From: Saprospiraceae bacterium
GTDB lineage: Bacteria > Bacteroidota > Bacteroidia > Bacteroidales > JAIPBB01
Reading direction: 5' to 3'
Length of the DNA stretch: 9,522 bases
NCBI GenBank assembly: GCA_021739805.1
Contig: JAIPBB010000212.1
Location: forward strand, 1 to 9,522
Below are positions 1 to 7,871 of this stretch, in pieces. Numbering within the stretch: the first letter of the stretch is position 1; each line of letters begins with the position of its first letter. A program made the position numbers and the translations under genes. The notes beneath the pieces are model-generated. The model was not told where the DNA came from and did no database searches. It saw only the letters and a list, made by a program, of their open reading frames with translations.

Positions 1-124
1 ATATAAATTTAGGTGTCTCTAAAATATAGTTGCTTTTCTAATAATTAATCTATTCTAAATTGATTAAAAATACTATAGAAGTTAAACTATTAGGAAATAA
101 ATTCGTCTAAAGAGTAAATGACTA

Positions 125-151
125 TTTGTTAAAATAATTATCGTAATTTTG
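125..151 (+). promoter_or_regulatory. Candidate Bacteroidota promoter for the adhesin/PorP operon
   Basis: TAATTTTG at 144-151 matches the Bacteroidota -7 consensus TAnnTTTG exactly. A TTTG at 125-128 could be the -33 element, but the 15-nt spacing is shorter than the usual 17-23. Transcription would start near 158 and give a leader of about 15 nt before the ATG at 173, with AAGGTG at 161-166 as a weak ribosome-binding site. The rest of 1-172 is AT-rich and shows no gene. In DNA this AT-rich an 8-mer match can arise by chance, so the call rests on its position. Confidence 0.5.
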
Positions 152-172
152 TTAAAAATAAAGGTGAATTAA

Positions 173-3100
173 ATGGGTAAACAATACTTTCTATATGTTT
201 TTTTTATTCTTTGTTTGAATATTTCAGTAAAATCTCATAACAAAGACACTCTTCACTCGGCCAAACTTGAGTTTATTGAAAATAAAGGACAATGGAACAA
301 TAACGTACTCTACCAAGCGAACTTATCTGGTGGAACAATATTCCTGGAGAAAAATTGCTTTACATTTAGTTTTGAAGACCCAAATGATTTACTACATTTA
401 ATGGAACATAAATTCCCCGGACCAAATAGTAAAGAAAGAGAACCACTTGATACCATAATGTATTTTCATGCATATAAGGTTAATTTTGAAAACAGCAATG
501 AAAATGTTGAGGTTTTGGCAAAATATGCTGCTTCCGATTATAATAATTATTTTATGGGCAAGGATAGAAGCAAATGGAAATCGTTTGTTAAAAAATACAA
601 AGAGGTTTATTATAAGGATATTTGGGAAAATATTGACTTAAAAGTTTATGATGAACATGCTTATTTAAAGTACGATTTGGTCGTTCATCCGGGAGCATCG
701 CCTAAAGATATTGTTCTAAATTATGAAGGAGTTGAAGATTTAAGCCTTAACAATAGAAATTTAATTGTTAAAACTTCCGTAAATAAAATAATTGAAATGG
801 CTCCTTATTGCTACCAGATAATAAATAATGAAGAAAAAGAAGTTGAATGTAGATTTAAAATTAAAGACAACAAAGTTGTTTTCAAATTTCCAAAAGCTTA
901 TAATAAAAATTATGATTTAATAATTGACCCTGTTTTAGTTTTTTCTTCTTATTCAGGTTCTACTGTTGATAACTGGGGATATACTGCAACCTATGATGAC
1001 TCTGGATATGTGTATGCGGGAGGTAATATTAGAGACTTAACAGGCCATTATCCTACAACTCCCGGAGCTTATCAACTAACATTTGCAGGAGGTGCTACTG
1101 ATATTGCAATAACAAAATATGATACAAATGGTCAGTCTTTAATTTATTCAACTTATTTAGGTGGTAATGGCGCTGAAATTCCTCACAGCTTAATTGTTAA
1201 TAATAATAACGAACTTTATATTCTTGGAACATCTAGTTCAACTAATTTTCCTACAACACCAAATGCATATGATACGACATTTAATGGAGGAACTAGCTTT
1301 ACGATGACTGGTATTGTTGATTTTTCAATTGGTTCTGATATTGTTATTTCAAGACTTTCGAGTAATGGTGCTAGTCTATTGTCATCAACATATTATGGAG
1401 GAAACGGCAACGATGGTTTAAATATTAATACTAATCTGCGATTTAATTATGCTGATGAAGCCAGGGGAGAAATAATGTTTGATAATAACAATAATATTTA
1501 TGTAATAAGTAGCACTTATTCAACGAACTTTCCGATTTCCTCAGGTGCTTTTCAATCAACTTATGGTGGTCAGCAGGATGCATGTATTTTCAAACTTGAC
1601 CAGAATCTTTCAACCCAAATATGGAGTTCTTATTTAGGTGGAAGCTCTGCAGATGCCGGTTATAGCATAGCTTTAGATAAAAATGACAATCTTTATGTAT
1701 CAGGGGGGACAACATCTTTGAATTTTCCGGTTACATCGGGAACTCTTCAACCAAATTATGGGGGAGGACGTGCTGATGGATTTATTTCACATATAAGTAA
1801 AAACGGAAATGCGTTGATTCGTTCAACATATTATGGGTCTGATAGATACGACCAGGTTTATTTCGTTAAACTTGATAAACCCGGAAATGTTTATGTATTA
1901 GGGCAATCAGCTGATACCAGCAATATGTTTTTATTTAATTCAACTTGGTTTACAACCGGAGGTGGTCAATTTATTAGTAAATTGAGTAAGCAATTAAACC
2001 AGGTTATTTGGTCAACTAAATGGGGAACAAATGATGACTATCCTGATGTTTCTCCAACTGCTTTTATGGTTGATCTATGCAATTCTATTTATTTATCAGC
2101 ATGGGGAGGTTATACTGATATTGGTTCAGGAGGAGTTACAACAGGTTTACCAATAACTTCAAATGCCTTTCAAACAACAACTGATGGAAGTGATTATTAT
2201 TTCATGGTAATAAATGATAACGCATCATATTTGGTTTATGCAACTTTTTTTGGCGGCTCTTTATCTACAGAACATGTTGATGGTGGAACAAGTCGTTTTG
2301 ATAAAAAGGGTAGAATTTATCAATCAGTTTGTGCAGGTTGCGGAGGTCATAGCGATTTCCCAACTACAACACCTGTCTGGAGTAATACTAATAATTCATT
2401 TAATTGCAATAATGCAGTTATTAAATTTGATTTTAAATTGCCTGTACTTATAGCTGATTTTAGCAGTGATACTGTGAAATGTGCACCTGACCCTGTTCAT
2501 TTTACCAACAAATCATATATGACAGACAGTTCAGGATTTCATTGTTATTGGAATTTTGGAAATGGACAGACATCCACACAGGTTAATCCAATTCATTCTT
2601 ATACACAATCAGGAGTTTACACAGTTACACTTATTGTATCAGACACCGGAGCTTGCAATTTTGCTGATACAATTTCAAAGCAGCTTGTTGTTTTATCCGG
2701 TTCTAAGTATCGCATTGCAGATAAACATATTTGCAAAGGAAATTTTACACAAATTGGACTACTCCCAACTTCAGACCCAAGTTTAACTTACAATTGGTCT
2801 CCCGGATTTACTTTAAGCAATACTCATATTCCTAATCCAATTGCTTCTCCGTTAAGCACAACAGATTATACATTGTATATGTCAAATGGAGTTTGCACTG
2901 ATACAATACTTCAAAAAGTAATAGTTTACGATTTAAAAGTTGATGCCGGAAATGATACAACACTTTGTGTTGGAAATTTGTTGTTAACAGCTCACACTTA
3001 TGATGATACTGTGATGTTTCATTGGTCGGATAATTTAAATTTTACAAATATATTAAACACATCTTTAAACGATAGTAATGCACTGATTTCAATTACTTCT

Positions 3101-4171
3101 CCAAAAATGTTCTATGTGAAACTTTATAATAATTATGGATGCGAGGCAATCGACAGTGTTTATGTGGACTTTAGAATATATTTTTCTGCACCTACTATTC
3201 AAATGCCAAAATGCAATGGAGATGCAAATGGTCAGATTACAATTCATCCATTAGGAGGTGCTGCACCATATCAATACCTATGGAGTAATAGTTTGACTAC
3301 TCAAACCATTACAGGATTGGCTGCCGGAACATATACAGTGACGGTTTATGATGCAGATTCTTGTTTTTCAGAAACAACAGTTATTCTTGGAGAACCGGCA
3401 ATTCTTTCTTCAAATATGTCAAAAACAAATGCACCTTGCCATGATGTATGTATTGGAGAAGCAAATACCAACACTTCTGGTGGGACTATGCAATATTCTT
3501 ACAATTGGAGTAATGGTCAAACCACCAATCCGGCAACAAATTTATGTGATGGAATTTATTTTGTAACTATCACTGATGCAAACCAATGTGTAACTTACGA
3601 TACTGTCGAAATTGTTGACCTTTCTATTGGAATTACAGTTGAAACAACAATGGATGGAAAACTAATTGATTTTGATACAATTTATCAGGGACAAAGCATT
3701 CAATTAAGGACAACCTATTTGGGTCCAACCTATTCATATACCTGGACTCCTCCAGAAGGACTTAGTAACCCAAATATTTACAATCCTTTAGCCTCTCCTA
3801 ATGTAACTACAACTTATTATGTTTTGGTTGAAGATCAGTATGGATGTCAGTATATGGATTCGGTAACCATTTTTGTGATTGATGTTTATTGTGATAAACC
3901 TTATATTTACTTGCCAAATGCATTCACACCCGATGGTGACCATATTAATGATGTGCTGTATTTAAGAAGTAATATGATTTATGATTTTACTTTACAAATA
4001 TTTAACCGTTGGGGGGAACTTGTATTTGAAACGACTGACATTAATAAAGGATGGGATGGAACATATAAAGGTGAAGATTGTAATCCCGGAGTTTTTGCTT
4101 ATCAACTTAATGTTGTATGTCATAATAAGCAAATATTTAAGGATAAAGGAAATATTACTTTAATCAGGTAG
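173..4171 (+). CDS. Secreted multidomain adhesin-like protein with T9SS type B (gliding-motility) C-terminal sorting domain
   Basis: This is a large cell-surface protein exported by the type IX secretion system. A signal peptide (about residues 1-21) is followed by an N-terminal domain opening with FIENKGQWNNNVLYQANL (from 34), of the kind now called DUF7948 and usually found before SBBP repeats. Residues 260-755 hold beta-propeller-like SBBP repeats with recurring STYLGG and NFPTT motifs, ending in a CAGCGG/SDFPTT segment. Next come a PKD domain (about 761-841, with YWNFGNG and HSYTQSGVYTVTL), an Ig-like module (about 842-925), a less clear region, two SprB-type repeats (about 1006-1077 and 1078-1148, each with WSN and GTYTVTV/GIYFVTI-like motifs) and a second Ig-like module (about 1156-1236). 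The last 90 residues are the type B sorting domain: LPNAFTPDGDHIND (1247-1260), NRWGELVFE (1278-1286), GWDG and PGVFAY. The family suggests adhesion or surface scaffolding; no enzymatic domain is visible and the ligand is unknown. The PorP/SprF partner follows 18 nt later. Confidence 0.93.
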   Translation: MGKQYFLYVFFILCLNISVKSHNKDTLHSAKLEFIENKGQWNNNVLYQANLSGGTIFLEKNCFTFSFEDPNDLLHLMEHKFPGPNSKEREPLDTIMYFHAYKVNFENSNENVEVLAKYAASDYNNYFMGKDRSKWKSFVKKYKEVYYKDIWENIDLKVYDEHAYLKYDLVVHPGASPKDIVLNYEGVEDLSLNNRNLIVKTSVNKIIEMAPYCYQIINNEEKEVECRFKIKDNKVVFKFPKAYNKNYDLIIDPVLVFSSYSGSTVDNWGYTATYDDSGYVYAGGNIRDLTGHYPTTPGAYQLTFAGGATDIAITKYDTNGQSLIYSTYLGGNGAEIPHSLIVNNNNELYILGTSSSTNFPTTPNAYDTTFNGGTSFTMTGIVDFSIGSDIVISRLSSNGASLLSSTYYGGNGNDGLNINTNLRFNYADEARGEIMFDNNNNIYVISSTYSTNFPISSGAFQSTYGGQQDACIFKLDQNLSTQIWSSYLGGSSADAGYSIALDKNDNLYVSGGTTSLNFPVTSGTLQPNYGGGRADGFISHISKNGNALIRSTYYGSDRYDQVYFVKLDKPGNVYVLGQSADTSNMFLFNSTWFTTGGGQFISKLSKQLNQVIWSTKWGTNDDYPDVSPTAFMVDLCNSIYLSAWGGYTDIGSGGVTTGLPITSNAFQTTTDGSDYYFMVINDNASYLVYATFFGGSLSTEHVDGGTSRFDKKGRIYQSVCAGCGGHSDFPTTTPVWSNTNNSFNCNNAVIKFDFKLPVLIADFSSDTVKCAPDPVHFTNKSYMTDSSGFHCYWNFGNGQTSTQVNPIHSYTQSGVYTVTLIVSDTGACNFADTISKQLVVLSGSKYRIADKHICKGNFTQIGLLPTSDPSLTYNWSPGFTLSNTHIPNPIASPLSTTDYTLYMSNGVCTDTILQKVIVYDLKVDAGNDTTLCVGNLLLTAHTYDDTVMFHWSDNLNFTNILNTSLNDSNALISITSPKMFYVKLYNNYGCEAIDSVYVDFRIYFSAPTIQMPKCNGDANGQITIHPLGGAAPYQYLWSNSLTTQTITGLAAGTYTVTVYDADSCFSETTVILGEPAILSSNMSKTNAPCHDVCIGEANTNTSGGTMQYSYNWSNGQTTNPATNLCDGIYFVTITDANQCVTYDTVEIVDLSIGITVETTMDGKLIDFDTIYQGQSIQLRTTYLGPTYSYTWTPPEGLSNPNIYNPLASPNVTTTYYVLVEDQYGCQYMDSVTIFVIDVYCDKPYIYLPNAFTPDGDHINDVLYLRSNMIYDFTLQIFNRWGELVFETTDINKGWDGTYKGEDCNPGVFAYQLNVVCHNKQIFKDKGNITLIR

Positions 4172-4178
4172 TTTTTAT

Positions 4179-4184
4179 AAGGAG
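4179..4184 (+). promoter_or_regulatory. Shine-Dalgarno AAGGAG for the PorP/SprF gene
   Basis: AAGGAG lies in the 18-nt gap after the adhesin stop codon. It sits 5 nt before the ATG at 4190 and 8 nt before the in-frame ATG at 4193, so the second ATG is better spaced; the proteins differ only by one extra Met. It is the strongest ribosome-binding site in the window, notable in a phylum that relies little on Shine-Dalgarno pairing. It supports re-initiation on a shared mRNA. Confidence 0.6.
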
Positions 4185-4189
4185 TATTA

Positions 4190-5218
4190 ATGATGGAAAA
4201 AATTAAAAGATATTTTTTTATTATTTGTTTATGTTTTTTTTGTGTGGGGTTTACTTTCGCACAAGATATACACTTTTCCCAATTTTCAACATCACCATTA
4301 AATTTAAATCCTGCACAAACTGGTTTCTTCCAGGCAACTCATCGTTTTATACTAAATAACAAAAGCCAGTGGCGATCAGTAACAGTTCCTTATAGCACTA
4401 TTTCAGCTTCATTTGACATGCCTTTATTAAAAAGGAAATTCAAAGGTGATATGTTTGGAATTGGAGTGGTTTTCAATAGTGATAAAGCAGGCGATTCTGA
4501 ATTTGGTACAACACAGGCAAACCTTTCATTTTCTTATTTAAAGTCGTTAAATCAACGCAATAACCATTTTATTTCCTTTGGTTTACAAGGAGGAATTGGT
4601 CAACGAACTATCAACTATGATGATTTGTTTTTTGATAGCCAGTATAACGGAAATAATTACGACCCAAACTTATTTAACGGCGAGAATTTTACGGTACAAG
4701 ATTTTATTTTCAATGATATTGGATCTGGTGTTCATTGGTTTTATCAAAAGAACAGAAATTTAAATTTTAGTGCAGGATTAGCTGTATTTCATATTAATAG
4801 ACCAAAAATTTCATTATTAAATGATGGTAAAATCAGGCTTAATGAAAAATATATGTTTTATGGTAACAGTCAATTTGAAGTAAGTGATAAAGTTGACCTT
4901 ATGCCGGGATTCCTATTTGCATCGCAGGGAAAATATAAAGAACTAATTATTGGGTCAAATATTAAGTTTGAGCGTAACTCTAATCCCAAAAAATATACAG
5001 CAATGAATTTTGGAGTATATACCCGAACAAAAGATGCTGTTATTTTAATTATTGGAATGGAGTATAAAAGGATTTCTTATAATCTTAGTTATGATATTAA
5101 TTATTCGAAGCTTAAAACTTCCAGTAATTCAATGGGTGGATTGGAAATTTCAATTAATTATTTAATAAATAAATCAAAGACAGCTAAGATTAAAGCTGTT
5201 CCTTGTCCGATTTTTTAG
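4190..5218 (+). CDS. PorP/SprF family type IX secretion outer-membrane protein
   Basis: This is a PorP/SprF-family outer-membrane beta-barrel of 342 aa, a typical length. A signal peptide ends at about GFTFAQ, and the mature protein opens with the family signature DIHFSQFSTSPLNLNPAQTG. The middle has alternating beta-strand character with family-like segments such as FGIGVVFNSDKAGDSEFGTT and ISFGLQGGIGQRTINYDDL, and the C-terminus ends in VPCPIF, resembling the CPRF-type ending of the family. Members close to SprF are needed to export or anchor the type B cargo encoded beside them, as SprF is for SprB in Flavobacterium johnsoniae. Here the cargo gene is immediately upstream, so this protein is inferred to be its dedicated partner. 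It may use the ATG at 4193. The paralogue cannot be assigned as PorP or SprF, so no symbol is given. Confidence 0.93.
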   Translation: MMEKIKRYFFIICLCFFCVGFTFAQDIHFSQFSTSPLNLNPAQTGFFQATHRFILNNKSQWRSVTVPYSTISASFDMPLLKRKFKGDMFGIGVVFNSDKAGDSEFGTTQANLSFSYLKSLNQRNNHFISFGLQGGIGQRTINYDDLFFDSQYNGNNYDPNLFNGENFTVQDFIFNDIGSGVHWFYQKNRNLNFSAGLAVFHINRPKISLLNDGKIRLNEKYMFYGNSQFEVSDKVDLMPGFLFASQGKYKELIIGSNIKFERNSNPKKYTAMNFGVYTRTKDAVILIIGMEYKRISYNLSYDINYSKLKTSSNSMGGLEISINYLINKSKTAKIKAVPCPIF

Positions 5219-5264
5219 GTGTTGTGATGATATTGGTTTGGGAATTGGAAATTAGAAATTAGTA

Positions 5265-5448
5265 GTTAAGTAGTTAGGTGGTTAAGTGGTTAAGTAGTTA
5301 AGTGGTTAAGTGGTTAAGTAGTTAAGTGGTTAAGTGGTTAAGTAGTTAAGTGGTTAAGTAGTTAAGTGGTTAAGTGGTTGAGTGGTTAAGTGGTTAAGTG
5401 GTTAAGTGGTTAAGTAGTTAAGTGGTTAAGTGGTTGAGTGGTTAAGTA
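5265..5448 (+). repeat. Octamer array, 23 copies of GTTAAGTR
   Basis: There are exactly 23 contiguous 8-bp units (184 bp). Most are GTTAAGTG; units 1, 4, 7, 10, 12, 19 and 23 are GTTAAGTA; units 15 and 22 are GTTGAGTG; unit 2 is GTTAGGTG. No insertion or deletion breaks the register. The near-identity of units implies recent slippage or recombination, so copy number may vary between strains, or be misassembled. Confidence 0.95.
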
Positions 5449-5476
5449 ATTAGTTATTAAGATGTTAAGATTGATA

Positions 5477-5546
5477 AACGAGAAACCAGTAACGAGTAAC
5501 GAGTAACGAGAAACGAGCAACGAGAAACGAGCAACGAGAAATGAAG
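5477..5546 (+). repeat. Heptamer array AACGAGN running into a start codon
   Basis: Nine 7-bp units (AACGAGA, AACCAGT, AACGAGT x2, AACGAGA, AACGAGC, AACGAGA, AACGAGC, AACGAGA) are followed by a tenth degenerate unit AATGAAG at 5540-5546 that contains the ATG of the OmpA-like gene. The array has no T except in the GAGT/CAGT units, so the leader would be purine-rich and largely unstructured. No Shine-Dalgarno is present. Confidence 0.92.
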
Positions 5547-7871
5547 TATAAAAACAACATAATAAATTCCCTACTGATAGTTTTTATGCTTTTTTCAGTT
5601 TCTTTAGCACAATCTCAAAAATATGAATCTTGTTCTAGTGTAGAAGAATGTGTTGGTCATGCTGAACAGTTCTTTGAAAATGGAGATTTTTATTCTGCTT
5701 CTGTTTTTTATTTCAATGCACTGCAATTTGATTCAACAAGAATCTCCATTGCCTATAAATACGCAGAAGCAAGCAGGCTATTTAATAATTATAAAGTTGC
5801 TTCAGATTGGTATCACTATGTGCTTGAATCTGATTCGGCTAGTGATTTTTCTTTAGTTAGATTTTGGTATGCAGCTATGTTGAAAAACTGTGGCGATTAT
5901 GATTCTGCAATATCAAACTTCAAAGCATTTACACAGACTTATTCAAAAACGGACTTCTATTCAAAAAAATCCCAGAAAGAAATTCAATCTTGTGAGTTTG
6001 CAATTAAATTGATGAAAGATACAGTTAATGTTAAAATAGAGCATCTTCCAACTTCGGTTAATTCACCTTACTCTGAATTTGGAGCAGTTCAATTAAATAG
6101 TAGTGTTTTATATTTTTCAGCTTTAAGGGCAATTGGTTCAATGGAATACGAATCATTTATTCCAAATGCCTTTTTGTCAAAAATTTATATTTCAAAAAAT
6201 ACAACGGCTGGATGGTCAAAAGGAAAAGAAATTGATAAAGTAATAAACAACAAAACTTCTCATAATGCTAATGTTGCATTTAATGATGCACATACAAAAA
6301 TGTATTTTACAAGATGTAGTTCGGATGAGAATTCACAAATGCAATGTGCAATTTACTTAAGCGTTAAAGAGGCAGGAGAATGGCAAAAACCTGTTAAACT
6401 TAAATCGAAAATTAATCTTGAGAATTATACTTCAACTCAACCTGCTGTTGCTAATATAGATGATTATGAAATACTATATTTTGTTTCCGACAGACCAAAT
6501 GGATATGGAGGAAATGATATTTGGTATTCTGTTTTAAAAGATGGTGTTTACAACGAACCGGTAAATCTTGGAAGTTTAATTAACACCCAGGGCAATGAAA
6601 TAACGCCATTCTACTACAATCATGGAAAGACTTTATATTTTAGCTCTGATTGGCATAACGGTCTTGGTGCTTATGATGTTTTTAAGTCAAAAGGTGGTCT
6701 GAATTCCTGGGAAATTCCTGTTAATTTAGGATTTCCGATTAATTCAAGCTGTAATGATATTTACTTTACAAAAAATGGAATTGATAAAGATGGATATTTT
6801 ACTTCCAATCGCCCAGGCTCTTATCATATAAAAGGCGAAACTTGTTGTAATGATATTTATTATTATGAGTGGGATGAAAAAAAACCGGAAATAGTTAAGA
6901 AAGTTGAAAAAGATACTGTCAAAATTGAAGATAAAGTAAAATTATTATTGCCATTAACATTATATTTTCATAATGATATTCCTGACCCAAAATCTACGAA
7001 TACTACCACAAACGAAAACTATAAAACAACTCTTGCAGATTATTTTCTATTAAAGGAAAAGTATGAGCAAGAATATTCGAAGGGTTTGAAAGGTGAAGAA
7101 AAGGAAAAGGCAGTTTTAGATATTAAGGATTTCTTTGATAATTATATTAGTAAAGGCTTTAGTGATCTGGAGAAATTTTCAGATTTATTATTAACTGACC
7201 TTGAAAAAGGAAGCGATGTAAGGATAAAAATTAAAGGCTATTGCAGCCCACTTAATTCAACTGAGTATAATTTGAATTTGGCTAAAAGAAGAATTGCCAG
7301 TTTGAAAAATTTTATTGCTCAATATGATGAAGGAATTTTTAAAAAATATTTAGACTATACTGCTGAAAACGGAGGAAAACTAACAATCTATGAAGATCCG
7401 ATTGGTGAAGCAAAAGCAAAGGCATTTGTTAGCGACAATCCTAATGATAAAAGAAATTCAATTTATAGCAGGGCTGCAGCTTTTGAAAGGAAAATTCAAA
7501 TTATTCTTTATACTTCAGGTGGTAATTTTGAAGATGATTCATTGTCAATGCAATTTCCCGAAATACAGTTTAACACCATGATTCATGATTTTGGAACTTT
7601 AAGCCAGAATAAAAAACTTGTCTTTAAGTTTCAATTTTCAAATGTTGGAAAAGCTGAGTTAACTTTGTTAAATGTCGAAACATCAAGTGATAATATTGTA
7701 ACCGACTGGTCGAAAGAACCAATTTTGCCCGGAGACGCTAACACAATTAATGTTTTGCTTGATACCGAAGGAATTCTCGGAGAGTTTGAAGAAAAAATTA
7801 TTATTAAATTAAATACTATTTCCGGCATCAAAGAGCTGATTGTTAAAGGGAAAGTTGTGAGTGGTGAGTAG
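5541..7871 (+). CDS. TPR / PD40 beta-propeller / OmpA-like envelope protein with DUF1573-like C-terminus
   Basis: This 776-aa exported protein probably sits in the periplasm or at the outer membrane. A signal peptide (cut near A23/Q24, no lipobox) leads into TPR-like helices (about 32-150, with EQFFENGDFYSASVFYFNAL and NCGDYDSAISNFKAF). A PD40/WD40-like propeller follows (about 175-440, with LYFSALR, ILYFVSDRPNGYGGNDIWY, LYFSSDWHNGLGAYDVF and GYFTSNRPGS). The OmpA-like region (about 470-665) opens with LPLTLYFHNDIPDP and contains IKGYCSPLNSTEYN (from 564) and LAKRRI. Residues 673-775 resemble DUF1573/ASH-like domains (PEIQF, HDFGTL, FQFSNVGKAELTLLNV, then an acidic/PG turn). TPR, propeller and OmpA order recalls PorE-type T9SS proteins that bind peptidoglycan, but no CRD domain is evident between propeller and OmpA region, and the Asp of the classical OmpA peptidoglycan motif is replaced. 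The start is set by the signal peptide. The ATG lies in the last heptad repeat, and the final codons and stop lie in another array. A role with the upstream cargo/PorP pair is inferred from context. Confidence 0.88.
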   Translation: MKYKNNIINSLLIVFMLFSVSLAQSQKYESCSSVEECVGHAEQFFENGDFYSASVFYFNALQFDSTRISIAYKYAEASRLFNNYKVASDWYHYVLESDSASDFSLVRFWYAAMLKNCGDYDSAISNFKAFTQTYSKTDFYSKKSQKEIQSCEFAIKLMKDTVNVKIEHLPTSVNSPYSEFGAVQLNSSVLYFSALRAIGSMEYESFIPNAFLSKIYISKNTTAGWSKGKEIDKVINNKTSHNANVAFNDAHTKMYFTRCSSDENSQMQCAIYLSVKEAGEWQKPVKLKSKINLENYTSTQPAVANIDDYEILYFVSDRPNGYGGNDIWYSVLKDGVYNEPVNLGSLINTQGNEITPFYYNHGKTLYFSSDWHNGLGAYDVFKSKGGLNSWEIPVNLGFPINSSCNDIYFTKNGIDKDGYFTSNRPGSYHIKGETCCNDIYYYEWDEKKPEIVKKVEKDTVKIEDKVKLLLPLTLYFHNDIPDPKSTNTTTNENYKTTLADYFLLKEKYEQEYSKGLKGEEKEKAVLDIKDFFDNYISKGFSDLEKFSDLLLTDLEKGSDVRIKIKGYCSPLNSTEYNLNLAKRRIASLKNFIAQYDEGIFKKYLDYTAENGGKLTIYEDPIGEAKAKAFVSDNPNDKRNSIYSRAAAFERKIQIILYTSGGNFEDDSLSMQFPEIQFNTMIHDFGTLSQNKKLVFKFQFSNVGKAELTLLNVETSSDNIVTDWSKEPILPGDANTINVLLDTEGILGEFEEKIIIKLNTISGIKELIVKGKVVSGE

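Larger units (their letters stand above)
5240..5546 (+). repeat. Composite tandem repeat tract, period 7 then 8 then 7 bp
   Basis: This tract fills most of the 322-bp gap between the PorP/SprF and OmpA-like genes. It begins with heptads GGGAATT, GGAAATT, AGAAATT, AGTAGTT (5240-5267), moves without a break into octads (AAGTAGTT from 5268), passes through degenerate octads (5449-5480) and returns to heptads (AGAAACC at 5481, then AGTAACG-type units) up to the start codon at 5541. Every + frame of the octad block meets TAA within 24 nt, so it is not coding. The + strand has no C from 5209 to 5478. I saw no promoter of the TAnnTTTG type in it. Confidence 0.93.

Noticed and set aside
5180..5216. 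Intrinsic terminator of the PorP/SprF gene
   Set aside because: ACAGCT and AGCTGT (5180-5185, 5194-5199) form a 6-bp stem, but it lies inside the coding region and the T run (5211-5216) is 11 nt away, too far for a normal terminator.
5231..5240. Promoter for the OmpA-like gene
   Set aside because: TATTGGTTTG has four bases between TA and TTTG instead of two, and no -33 element is placed correctly.
5265..5448. CRISPR array
   Set aside because: Units are 8 bp and contiguous with no spacers, and no cas genes are present.
5265..5448. Repetitive peptide coding region
   Set aside because: An 8-bp unit rotates through all frames and each meets TAA within 24 nt; the minus strand also meets stops.
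7631..7831. Minus-strand 66-codon open frame
   Set aside because: It lies wholly opposite the DUF1573-like part of the OmpA-like gene and has no independent support.
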